Assembly: GCA_902604855.1 (NCBI GenBank)
Contig: CACLAF010000002.1
Coordinates: 117,129 to 181,128, forward strand
DNA: 64,000 bases
Source: an uncultured SAR86 cluster bacterium
Lineage (GTDB): Bacteria; Pseudomonadota; Gammaproteobacteria; Magnimaribacterales; Magnimaribacteraceae
Direction: 5' to 3'
Below the pieces are notes generated by a model that was given only the letters and a program-made list of their open reading frames with translations, did no database searches and was not told the DNA's origin. Below, piece after piece: positions 32,341-40,260 of this stretch. How positions within the stretch are numbered: position 1 is the stretch's first letter; the number at the start of each line of letters is the position of its first letter. A program made the translations under genes and the position numbers.

Positions 32341-33779
32341 TAGTTCCTCTCTACATAACCAAGATCATTTACATTATCTAGATGACCTTTCCGATCAATG
32401 TCATATTTAAGAATCAAAAGAGTCGAAATAATCGGTAAGAAAAAGCCTATTGCTATATGAATTGTTGCAAACCTGTCTATTAGTGCCCCGCTTTTCATTT
32501 CTTCTGTAATGCCGGGATCATCAAAACCAGCCCATGCAAGTATCAACCCTGCAATTAGAACGCCTCCGGCACCAATAAGTTTTTGTATCATTGAACTAAC
32601 TGTACCTAATAACCCCTCTTCTCTTCTTCCTGTTGTTCTTTCTACGTCTTCTACGATTTCCATTGCCATAGATGTGATAAAGATAAACCCCAAGGAACCA
32701 ATAGATACTAATGCACAGCTATGAATCAGAAGGATCCACCATATTAAATCTGAACCATTTGTAGGAAAAAGTTGTATACCTATGATTGGTTCAAGCAATC
32801 TCAGCACCATAGGTAAGGGCCCTACCACTATCGAGGTTAGAAAGATTCCAACAGCTATCTTTTTTTTACTTCGACCTACTGCAATCCTTGGTGCAAACAA
32901 AGCTATAAATACAACACTTGCTGCATTCCAAGCAGCAAATGTAGATATTTGATTTGGTTTCCACTCCCAAAAATAAGTATTGTAGTAAGTTCCTGCTCCT
33001 GTATCAGTTCCTACCACAAGAGAATAAACACAACCTGAAGCAAATAAAACTAACCATGATCTATTAGAGAGAGTTTCTTTTGCCTCCCGAAAAAAGGTTT
33101 TAAACTTAAAAGACCTTTCAGGTGGGACATGCAAGTATGGTATTCGACTATGAGTCCCAACAGTCGTAATTACAGTACTAACGAAAATACCAAGACCTCC
33201 CCAAAAGGCTAACAATTGGTATCCGGCACCATTAGAGAAACTATCAACTAAAAAGTATTCCATGTGGATAAAGGAAATACCCGCACCACCAATCCATCCA
33301 AGGGCCATACCTATACCCGCTATTATATTTCTCTGGTCATAATCTTTAGTTAATTCCGGACCTAAAGCGCCTCTAGGAACTTCGTAAAAAGTCATTGCAA
33401 GTCTCATAAGGATCATCAAAACTAAAAGTCTAGTAAAAAGTGCTGAATCCGAAATATCACCTGGGTCTTGTAAAATCAAATAATAACAAAGGGCAAAAGG
33501 AATTATGGCTCCATACATAAATGGATGTCTTCTTCCCCATTTAGTTTTGAGACGGTCAGACCAAACTCCCACAAAAGGATCTGAGAATGCATCTATTACC
33601 AACGCAATACCTATTGCTGCAGTTACAAGCACTGCATCCAAACCCAAAACATCTTGATAGTAAAAAAGTAACCAAGTCCCTAGCAAGTTATTTTTGATTC
33701 CGACGCCTATTGAACCAAAACCATACGTCCACATCGTCTTTGTAGAAGCGGATTGAGCTTTTAGATTATTCTCCTCCAT
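32340..33779 (-). CDS. GPH-family (MelB-like) sugar:cation symporter
   Basis: A 479-residue paralogue of the carrier at 27827-29308. It shows the DPFVGVWSDRLKTKWGRRHPFMYG loop motif in the helix 2-3 region, an EVPRGALGPELTKD segment and TGRREEGLLG. Twelve helices are predicted. It begins the run MFS-rhomboid-DUF3604-MFS-ogt on the minus strand, opposed by an HSD17B4-like SDR gene on the other side of a 103-nt divergent spacer. The duplicate carriers bracket the DUF3604 and rhomboid genes. Confidence 0.9.
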   Translation of the reverse strand: MEENNLKAQSASTKTMWTYGFGSIGVGIKNNLLGTWLLFYYQDVLGLDAVLVTAAIGIALVIDAFSDPFVGVWSDRLKTKWGRRHPFMYGAIIPFALCYYLILQDPGDISDSALFTRLLVLMILMRLAMTFYEVPRGALGPELTKDYDQRNIIAGIGMALGWIGGAGISFIHMEYFLVDSFSNGAGYQLLAFWGGLGIFVSTVITTVGTHSRIPYLHVPPERSFKFKTFFREAKETLSNRSWLVLFASGCVYSLVVGTDTGAGTYYNTYFWEWKPNQISTFAAWNAASVVFIALFAPRIAVGRSKKKIAVGIFLTSIVVGPLPMVLRLLEPIIGIQLFPTNGSDLIWWILLIHSCALVSIGSLGFIFITSMAMEIVEDVERTTGRREEGLLGTVSSMIQKLIGAGGVLIAGLILAWAGFDDPGITEEMKSGALIDRFATIHIAIGFFLPIISTLLILKYDIDRKGHLDNVNDLGYVERN

Positions 33780-33882
33780 ATGTAGTTATTCTCCCTGATA
33801 ACTCAGTCCATTTATACATTAAATAAGACTAAATAAATACCTTAAAATTTTTTTTGAAGTAGAATAAATGAGGGAGATAAAT

Positions 33883-34791
33883 ATGGCTAGATTAAAAGAT
33901 AAGGTTGCAATAATCACTGGGGCTGGAAGAGGTATAGGAAGGGAAATATGCCTTTATTTAGCTTCAGAAGGAGCAAAAATTGTTGTAAATGATTTAGGTG
34001 GAGGTAGAGATGGAAGCGGTGAAGGCAAAGTAGCTGATGAGGTTGTCGAAGAAGTAAAAGCACTCGGCTCTGATGCAGCAGCCAATTATGATTCCGTAGG
34101 AACAGTTGAAGGTGGTCAAAACATATTTGATACCGCTATAGAATCGTTTGGTCGTGCCGATATACTTGTCAATAATGCTGGTGTTTTAAGAGACAAGACA
34201 CTATACAACATGGAGGAGACTGATTGGGATGTAATAATGGAAGTCCATCTAAAAGGACACTATAACTGCACTAGACCCTTAGTGAGATATATGAGAGATA
34301 ATAATGTTTTGGGCTGCAGGATTATCAACATGTCTTCTGTCTCAGGTCTATTTGGAAATTTTGGACAAGTAAATTATGGTGCTGCAAAAGAAGGTATAGC
34401 AGGCTTTACAAGATCTCTTGCATTGGAAGTTGCAAAATATAAATGTACTGTAAACACTATTTCTCCAGGAGCTGCTACAAGACTGACAATTGATCTTATT
34501 GAAGCTGCAGGAAGAAAGTATGATGAAAATGACTGGACACAAGGGCCAGGTCAAATAGCTCCAGTAGTCGCATGGCTATGTACTGAAGAAGCTAGCCAAG
34601 TAACGTCACAAATTATTCATTCACAAGGAGGAATATTAGGAATTATGCAACAGCCCGCAATTATTAAATCTTTTACCACAGATAACTTATGGACTCTTGA
34701 TCAGCTAGATAAGTTAATTCCTGAGCTAGTTGAATCTAAAAAGTTCCATGACCAAGAAGTAGAAGAAAAAGGGGCTCCTAAGAAAGTTTAA
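33883..34791 (+). CDS. HSD17B4-like short-chain dehydrogenase (3-hydroxyacyl-CoA dehydrogenase type)
   Basis: A 302-residue SDR. TGAGRGIGRE forms the cofactor loop, and NDLGGGRDGSGEG is the signature of the dehydrogenase part of peroxisomal multifunctional enzyme type 2 (HSD17B4). NNAGVLRDK, SSVSG and the YGAAK catalytic motif follow. The hydratase and SCP2 domains of the full eukaryotic enzyme are absent. I set the start at 33883 because AGGGAG at 33871-33876 is a good ribosome site for it; 33868 would place the site inside the gene. It meets the convergent GH3 gene with no gap at 34791/34792. Confidence 0.9.
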   Translation: MARLKDKVAIITGAGRGIGREICLYLASEGAKIVVNDLGGGRDGSGEGKVADEVVEEVKALGSDAAANYDSVGTVEGGQNIFDTAIESFGRADILVNNAGVLRDKTLYNMEETDWDVIMEVHLKGHYNCTRPLVRYMRDNNVLGCRIINMSSVSGLFGNFGQVNYGAAKEGIAGFTRSLALEVAKYKCTVNTISPGAATRLTIDLIEAAGRKYDENDWTQGPGQIAPVVAWLCTEEASQVTSQIIHSQGGILGIMQQPAIIKSFTTDNLWTLDQLDKLIPELVESKKFHDQEVEEKGAPKKV

Positions 34792-37227
34792 TTAGCCAAG
34801 CCAGACAGAAGCTGAACCTCTGATATCATCAGCAGAAGCTCCTATTTCGAAAATATACTCTGCAGGCTCTACTTGCCACGCATGAAGATCAACATTCCAA
34901 AATGATAATTCTCTTTCAGATAATTCGAATTTTACTTTTTGGGTCTCACCTGGTTCTAAATAAATTTTTGTGAATTTCTTGAGCTCTTTTCGTGGTCGAT
35001 CAATTTTTGAATCTGGGACATTTACATAGCCTTGAATTACTTCCTTGCCAGCTACATCACCTGTATTGGAAATTTCAAATTCAAAAGCAGCTACAGAAGC
35101 ATTGCCTTTAGGTGGTATTGCTCTTAAATTTGAATAATCGAAAGAAGTATAGGAAAGACCATGCCCAAATGGAAATAATGGGTCAATTTCTTTTTTATCG
35201 TACCATCTATATCCGATGTACAAACCCTCTTCATAATCCATCTGTAGATCTTTACCTGGGTATGTTGCATAAGCAGGCGTATCTTCAATGGATTTTGGGA
35301 AAGTAGTAGGTAATTTTCCTGAAGGATTTATTTTTCCAAATATTATATCGGATAAAGAGTTTCCAAATTCTTGACCTGGAAACCAACACTGTAAAATTGA
35401 ACCAGCCTTCTCAACCCATGGCATCAAACAGGGAGATCCCGTATTAAGAACAACTACCGTATTTTTATTTAGTTTGCATACTTCCTCAATTAGCTCATCT
35501 TGATTTGAGGGTAGATCTAAGTTGGATCTATCATTACCTTCAGTTTCCCAATCAGAATTCGTACCAACTATTAAAATAACTGCATCCGCCTCTTTAGCTG
35601 TAGACTTAGCTTCTTCCATTAAATCGAATTGGTCTGGTGCCTGCATGCCGATTTGGACAGCAGGGAATCGCCCTTCCCACTTATATTCAACTTCCAGAAG
35701 ATATGTTTTTCCTTCTTCAAAACTTATTGTTTTTCTTTTTGGAGCAGAGCCCATACCAAAGAATGCGTCACCTGGATCTTGAGAAGTCCAATTATCAATT
35801 TGGGTCTCTCCATTAATAGAAAGTCTGGAGGGTCCTATACTAAATATTTCAAAATCATACTCTCCAGAGAATTCTGGTTGCAACTCACCTGTAAATCTTA
35901 CACTCAATGAAGGTCGCTTTGATTGCGATACTATATCTAGACCAAAACCTCCCATGGCCCAAAACTTATTTCCTTTTAGGATTTTAGTCTCAATAGGCTT
36001 TCCATCAAATTCTTGTCCGTCATAAAAGTCGACTTGAAAGCCATCATTTTCTTTAAAAAGATTACTCGGTATAGCGGGAAGAAATTTATGTGTATGACAA
36101 CCCTTTGCATAATTAACTTGCTTTTCATCACCCAAAGCAGCTTCGATCCCCTCTAATGGATGTACTACATAATGAGGGTTAAGTGATGCGCTGCCACCTC
36201 CCATATATTGTCCCTTAAGAGCATTGGGACCTATAACTGCAATTGTTTTTATTTCTTGTGGTTTCAAAGGAAGGACTCCATCATTCTTGAGTAAGACCAT
36301 GCCCTCAGACCCAGATTGTCTAATCAAAACTCTATCTTCTTCCAAATTATTACTTTCTTCTGGTTTTTCTTCTGGTTTGTCTAGTCTTCCTGTAAATTCA
36401 GCAACTCTGAGAATTCTCCTTACCTTATCATCAACTACTTCCTCCTCTACCTTCCCTTTATTTACCGCTTTTACTAAGTTTTCACCCCAACTTCTTGCAG
36501 GACCTGGCATTTCGCAATCGAGTCCTCCATTTGCATTGCCGATTGTATCTTGCGCTGCCCCCCAATCACTCACTACATATCCAGGAAAATTCCATTCATC
36601 TTTAAGTACTTTATTAAGCATCTCATCATGAGAAGAGCAAAATATATTATTTAATTGATTATAAGCAGACATAACTGATAAAGACCCAGCCTTTACTCCC
36701 ATTTCAAAGGGTAAAAGATATAGCTCCCTCAAGGTTCGTTCATCAATATTTGAACTAACGAAGTGTCTCTGATATTCAGTATCATTACCTATAAAATGTT
36801 TGAGGCATGCAGAGACTCCAACCGATTGGACACCTTGTACATAACTACTTGCTAACTCACCAGTCAAAACAGGATCTTCGGAGTAACATTCGAAATGCCT
36901 TCCACCTAAGGGATGTCGATGTAAGTTAATAGTTGGACCCAGTAAAACATCAGCGTCTTTGCTTTTTGCTTCTATTCCAATAGCTCTTGCAATATTTTCT
37001 ATATTCTCTTTATCCCAAGAAGAAGAAAGACAAGAGGCACTTGGAAAACAAGCCGAAGTAGCACCAGAAATAGAATCTCCTCTGGCGCCTATGGGGCCGT
37101 CAGTCATCTTTACGCGAGGAATATTAAGTCTAGGTACAGCGGTGGTATGCCAAGCAGAAGAACCTGACAAAATAGAAACTTTTTCTTCAAGGGTAAGCTC
37201 CCCTATTAAGGATTCTATTCTGTCCAT
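34792..37227 (-). CDS. GH3 beta-glucosidase with PA14 insert
   Basis: An 811-residue glycoside hydrolase of family 3. N-terminal TIM barrel with KMTDGPIG, KHF at 143-145 and nucleophile D221 in VVSDWGA; the alpha/beta sandwich domain is interrupted by a PA14 carbohydrate-binding domain at about residues 385-525, and a C-terminal fibronectin III-like domain lies at about 735-805. This arrangement is that of plant- and yeast-like (Kluyveromyces type) beta-glucosidases. No signal peptide is seen, so the substrate is probably taken up first. Upstream HD gene is 15 nt away. Glucosides or other beta-linked disaccharides are likely substrates. Confidence 0.93.
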   Translation of the reverse strand: MDRIESLIGELTLEEKVSILSGSSAWHTTAVPRLNIPRVKMTDGPIGARGDSISGATSACFPSASCLSSSWDKENIENIARAIGIEAKSKDADVLLGPTINLHRHPLGGRHFECYSEDPVLTGELASSYVQGVQSVGVSACLKHFIGNDTEYQRHFVSSNIDERTLRELYLLPFEMGVKAGSLSVMSAYNQLNNIFCSSHDEMLNKVLKDEWNFPGYVVSDWGAAQDTIGNANGGLDCEMPGPARSWGENLVKAVNKGKVEEEVVDDKVRRILRVAEFTGRLDKPEEKPEESNNLEEDRVLIRQSGSEGMVLLKNDGVLPLKPQEIKTIAVIGPNALKGQYMGGGSASLNPHYVVHPLEGIEAALGDEKQVNYAKGCHTHKFLPAIPSNLFKENDGFQVDFYDGQEFDGKPIETKILKGNKFWAMGGFGLDIVSQSKRPSLSVRFTGELQPEFSGEYDFEIFSIGPSRLSINGETQIDNWTSQDPGDAFFGMGSAPKRKTISFEEGKTYLLEVEYKWEGRFPAVQIGMQAPDQFDLMEEAKSTAKEADAVILIVGTNSDWETEGNDRSNLDLPSNQDELIEEVCKLNKNTVVVLNTGSPCLMPWVEKAGSILQCWFPGQEFGNSLSDIIFGKINPSGKLPTTFPKSIEDTPAYATYPGKDLQMDYEEGLYIGYRWYDKKEIDPLFPFGHGLSYTSFDYSNLRAIPPKGNASVAAFEFEISNTGDVAGKEVIQGYVNVPDSKIDRPRKELKKFTKIYLEPGETQKVKFELSERELSFWNVDLHAWQVEPAEYIFEIGASADDIRGSASVWLG

Positions 37228-37242
37228 AGAAGCGAGTTGTGA

Positions 37243-37821
37243 TTAAGCGTAATCTCTTGCTTTATAGATAGAGTTTCTTGGTTTGGCAAATACATTCCTC
37301 ACCATCGGCTCAAACTCTTCGATGGACATGCATTCATATTCTGGATCAAAAGAATTTTGATCATATTTTGCACAAAATTCAGCACAAGCATGCCAATAAG
37401 GACTATCTCTGTACTCATCTCTCATATTTTTATCCAGTCCTAAAAAGTCAAAGAAATAGTAGCCTTGGAAAATTCCATGATGTTTCACAATCCAGTAGTT
37501 CTCTTCAGAAACAAACGGTTGCAACATTGTGGCAGCTAGGTCTGCATGATTTGCCGAAGCCAAAGTATCTCCAATGTCATGGAGTAAGGCACAAACAACG
37601 TATTCTTCATCTCTTCCATCTTTATATGCTCTTGTTGCTGTTTGTAAACAATGAGTAAAACGATCAACTGCAAAACCACCAGTATCACCCTTTAAAATGG
37701 CTAGATGTTCTAATATCCTATCCGGTAAATTTTTTGCATATTCAGAAGTTTCTCTACCGATTATTGCATAATCTTCGGCAGTACCATTTAGCATTTCAGT
37801 AAAAGTTGCTTGTTTTGACAT
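37243..37821 (-). CDS. HD-domain protein of the PhnZ-like (mixed-valent di-iron oxygenase) type
   Basis: A 192-residue HD-fold protein. Probable metal ligands are H57 in DRFTHCLQTA, H81-D82 in LLHDIGD, H92 in NHAD and H115 in VKHHGIFQ. The order of motifs and the aromatic-rich YYFFDFLG helix resemble PhnZ and related oxygenases more than signalling phosphohydrolases. PhnZ cleaves hydroxy-phosphonates; no other phosphonate gene is present, so the substrate remains open. A GGGAGGG ribosome site precedes the start. It is followed at 15 nt by the GH3 gene. Confidence 0.78.
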   Translation of the reverse strand: MSKQATFTEMLNGTAEDYAIIGRETSEYAKNLPDRILEHLAILKGDTGGFAVDRFTHCLQTATRAYKDGRDEEYVVCALLHDIGDTLASANHADLAATMLQPFVSEENYWIVKHHGIFQGYYFFDFLGLDKNMRDEYRDSPYWHACAEFCAKYDQNSFDPEYECMSIEEFEPMVRNVFAKPRNSIYKARDYA

Positions 37822-37876
37822 AAACCCTCCCGTTTATTGATTTAATTTTGCCAGATTATCTAAATTTTTTCTATAG

Positions 37877-39502
37877 TTAGGCCATCCAGTTACTTATATT
37901 TTTTCCCTCAGGATCTATTAAAACGCCGGGATTCATTATTCCTTTGGGATCTAGAGATGATTTAGCTGCTACTAAAACTTTATTGAAAAGATCTGGTCTT
38001 TGGTCATCATAACCTTTAGGACGATGATCTCTTCCTACAGCATGGTGATGAGTCACTGTCCCATGGTTTTTAATACATATTTCATTAGTAGCTAGCTTTA
38101 TTTCTTTCCAAATTTCTATCATAGATTGGGGAGTAGAGAAAGCTCCAAAAGTAAAATAAGGAGCCAATCCATCCGGATAGCTATGAGTGATACGACATGT
38201 TACTAGTGAAGGCTTTCCAGTTATTTCTAAAATTGCTTTGGCTGTCTGTTCTTTAATATTTTCTATAAATTTGTGACTTTTATCCCAAGTTATTGCTGTT
38301 TCAAATGTATCTTGAATAATACCTCTTCTAGTAAAGCTTTCTCTTAAATAAGGTGCTCTAATAAAGCTACTTCTCCAACTGCCAGATGATCCGCTTCTAT
38401 GTGCATCTTGCAATTCTTTTGGTTCTTCAAAAATGCCTTCATATTCTTCAACTATTTCTAAAGCTCTCTTTAGTGAATGACTTTTGTCATGATCAGCAGA
38501 TTCAAAAGCTATAATTAATAAGTGTTTAGATCCGTCACCAGCACCATTAAATAAAGCTTCATTTGAATCTAATAATCTACAATTTGCGGGAAATAAGCCA
38601 GCTTGGCTAATGTGTCTTAGGGCACTTAATGCATTTGTATAGTCGGTAAATTCAACTGTACAAGAAGATCGATAAGTCGGTCTGTCTTGCAGACGCATTG
38701 ATGCTTCAGTTATTACACCCATGATACCCTCAGATCCAATAGCGAATCTATCAGGGCTTGGGCCAGCACCAGATCCAGGTAATCTTCTAGATTCAAATAA
38801 ACCCGAAGGAGTAATCATCTTCAAGGACTCAACAAAATCATCTATATGAGTGTATAAAGTAGCATAATGTCCACCAGATCTAGTTGCTATCCATCCTCCG
38901 AGAGTGGAGAACTCAAAACTTTGAGGATAATGACGCATTGTTAGATCATGTTCTTTAAGCTGACCTTCAAGATCAGGACCAAGAATTCCTCCTTGTATAA
39001 GAGCTGTTCTGCTATCTCTATCTATCTCAATAATAGAATTAAGATTTTTCATATCTAAAGAAATAACCCCGTTGTAATCAGCACCAACATTAGTTTCAAC
39101 TCCGCCACATACACTGGATCCTCCCCCATAAGGAATAACTGCTATATCATTTGAAGACGCCCATTCCAGTATATTTGTTATATCTTCTTCAGAATCGGGA
39201 AAAGCTACAAAATCGGGAGGTGCTGGAAATTGACCTAAAATTGATCTTGCTGAGTCCGGGAAAGATTTTCCATAGGTATGATTAAGTCTCTCCAATTTAT
39301 CGTTTGAGACAATAGCCTTAAGACTATTTGGACTCTTAAGTGAGGACTCAGGTAAATTGACATTTTCTATTTTTGGTATTTCTATTCTTTCTACAGAATC
39401 TAACTCAAAAGTTTTTGCTATACGCTTATCTATATTGTTTTCTTCTTCTACAGTAAGAAGTTCATCTTCATAACCCCATCCCCAAAATTTTCTTGCTCTC
39501 AT
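37877..39502 (-). CDS. FAD-linked oxidase, alkyldihydroxyacetonephosphate synthase (AGPS)-like
   Basis: A 541-residue flavoprotein. The FAD-binding segment PYGGGSSVCGG lies at 124-134, the STLGGWIATRSGGHYATLYTHIDD region and PGSGAGPSPDR follow, and the C-terminal GTVTHHHAVGRDH has the His triad found in alkylglycerone-phosphate synthase, the enzyme that forms the ether bond of plasmalogen-type lipids. The N-terminal RKFWGWGYEDE is also AGPS-like. Bacterial homologues are often mis-annotated as glycolate oxidases; their true substrates are little studied. It has an AAGGAGAG ribosome site and its own 67-nt upstream region. Confidence 0.86.
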   Translation of the reverse strand: MRARKFWGWGYEDELLTVEEENNIDKRIAKTFELDSVERIEIPKIENVNLPESSLKSPNSLKAIVSNDKLERLNHTYGKSFPDSARSILGQFPAPPDFVAFPDSEEDITNILEWASSNDIAVIPYGGGSSVCGGVETNVGADYNGVISLDMKNLNSIIEIDRDSRTALIQGGILGPDLEGQLKEHDLTMRHYPQSFEFSTLGGWIATRSGGHYATLYTHIDDFVESLKMITPSGLFESRRLPGSGAGPSPDRFAIGSEGIMGVITEASMRLQDRPTYRSSCTVEFTDYTNALSALRHISQAGLFPANCRLLDSNEALFNGAGDGSKHLLIIAFESADHDKSHSLKRALEIVEEYEGIFEEPKELQDAHRSGSSGSWRSSFIRAPYLRESFTRRGIIQDTFETAITWDKSHKFIENIKEQTAKAILEITGKPSLVTCRITHSYPDGLAPYFTFGAFSTPQSMIEIWKEIKLATNEICIKNHGTVTHHHAVGRDHRPKGYDDQRPDLFNKVLVAAKSSLDPKGIMNPGVLIDPEGKNISNWMA

Positions 39503-39590
39503 TTAATCTCTCCTTAGTAGATCTTATAGTGCAAGTTACTAAACAGTAAAGAGGAAGTAATGCTAGAATATGGTTTTAACTTTTATAGAT

Positions 39591-39989
39591 ATGGCAAAAA
39601 AATACGAAAACTTTCAGGTCGGAGAAAATCTCTGGAGAAGCGAAAATACTTACAAAGTATATACCAACACTATTTTAGAAAAACTTGTTGCGAGTAAAAC
39701 TATCATAGACCCGAATGGATCTACTGGTGGACATAGACTGATTGAATCTGAAGTAGTTTATGTGTTTTTATCTGGCGTTGGTGAAATGGAAGTCGTAGAG
39801 TATGCAAATCACGAAGCTGGTCATGGAACAAATCCTAGTTTTGGCATTGAACACAAAGCTGAGATGACTATAACTGCAGGAAATATCATCTTAGCTGAAG
39901 AAGGTGACTACGTTAAAGTTAAAAATACATCTAAACTCGAGCAGCTTATTTATCTTAGAGTTTTCGATAGTGAGGGTGCTAGAACGTAA
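39591..39989 (+). CDS. Cupin-fold protein
   Basis: A roughly 132-residue small beta-barrel protein resembling the cupin superfamily. The conserved features GSTGGHRLIESEVVYVFLSGVGEMEV and GNIILAEEGDYVKVKNTS match the two cupin motifs, with metal-ligand His at the first. ATGs at 39570 and 39591 are both in frame; I prefer 39591 because the MAKKYE start is more typical, although neither has a good ribosome site. Its stop codon overlaps the U-tract of the minus-strand terminator at 39988-40017. Function unknown; related cupins include sugar isomerases. Confidence 0.75.
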   Translation: MAKKYENFQVGENLWRSENTYKVYTNTILEKLVASKTIIDPNGSTGGHRLIESEVVYVFLSGVGEMEVVEYANHEAGHGTNPSFGIEHKAEMTITAGNIILAEEGDYVKVKNTSKLEQLIYLRVFDSEGART

Positions 39990-40017
39990 AAAAAATCCCC
40001 ACCCTGAAGCGGGGATT
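39988..40017 (-). terminator. Rho-independent terminator of the minus-strand RNA
   Basis: On the minus strand the stem AATCCCC pairs with GGGGATT across a 10-nt loop and is followed by eight U residues. On the plus strand the hairpin is preceded, not followed, by the A-tract, so it works for minus-strand transcription. It overlaps the last codon of the convergent cupin gene. Confidence 0.8.
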
Positions 40018-40210
40018 CCGAAAAGCGTATCTCAACTACTTTTCAACTAACTGTTTAAATTGTTAGCCGGAACCGGGGGTAACCCGTGTCAGAAGGATAC
40101 TCCTGTTGTTCCTCTTCTAAAATAAATACTAATAGTGATCACCTCCTGTAGAGGGTAATAAAGATCCACAAATTCAATTCCCCTCGTGTTAAATTGAATG
40201 TGGGACGCCT
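39988..40210 (-). ncRNA. Candidate small RNA with GGA motifs, possible CsrA-binding RNA
   Basis: The 271-nt gap between the cupin and Gfo genes contains no ORF, but reads as a structured RNA on the minus strand ending in a strong terminator. An 8-bp stem ATTCAATT / AATTGAAT caps a loop with GAGGGG. CCTC / GAGG encloses the motif ACAGGAGG. Further GGA sites are TGTGGATC, AGAGGAAC, ACAGGAGT and CGGAATC. CAGGA-type repeats are the CsrB motif, and csrA is in the window. A GAAAAG / CTTTTC stem lies before the terminator. The 5' end near 40210 is estimated from a weak TATTCT -10 candidate; it could also be processed from the 3' end of the upstream operon. Confidence 0.55.
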
Positions 40211-40260
40211 AAAAGAAGAATATCAATAAATTTATTTTTATAAAAGAATTATTTTATAGT

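Noticed and set aside
36224..36631. 135-codon plus-strand frame inside the GH3 gene
   Set aside because: Serine/proline-rich antisense shadow of a well-conserved glycosidase; no start signal or similarity.
40137..40146. GATCACCTCC, identical to the core of the 16S rRNA 3' tail
   Set aside because: Only ten bases match and no rRNA sequence surrounds them. On the other strand it reads as GGAGGTGATC within the candidate small RNA, and the following 17-codon frame starts too close to it to be a normal gene.
39988..40210. 6S RNA, tmRNA or RNase P RNA
   Set aside because: No 6S central bubble with closing stems, no tRNA-like TTC/CCA end or tag frame, and no GAGGAAAGTCC-type RNase P core were found.
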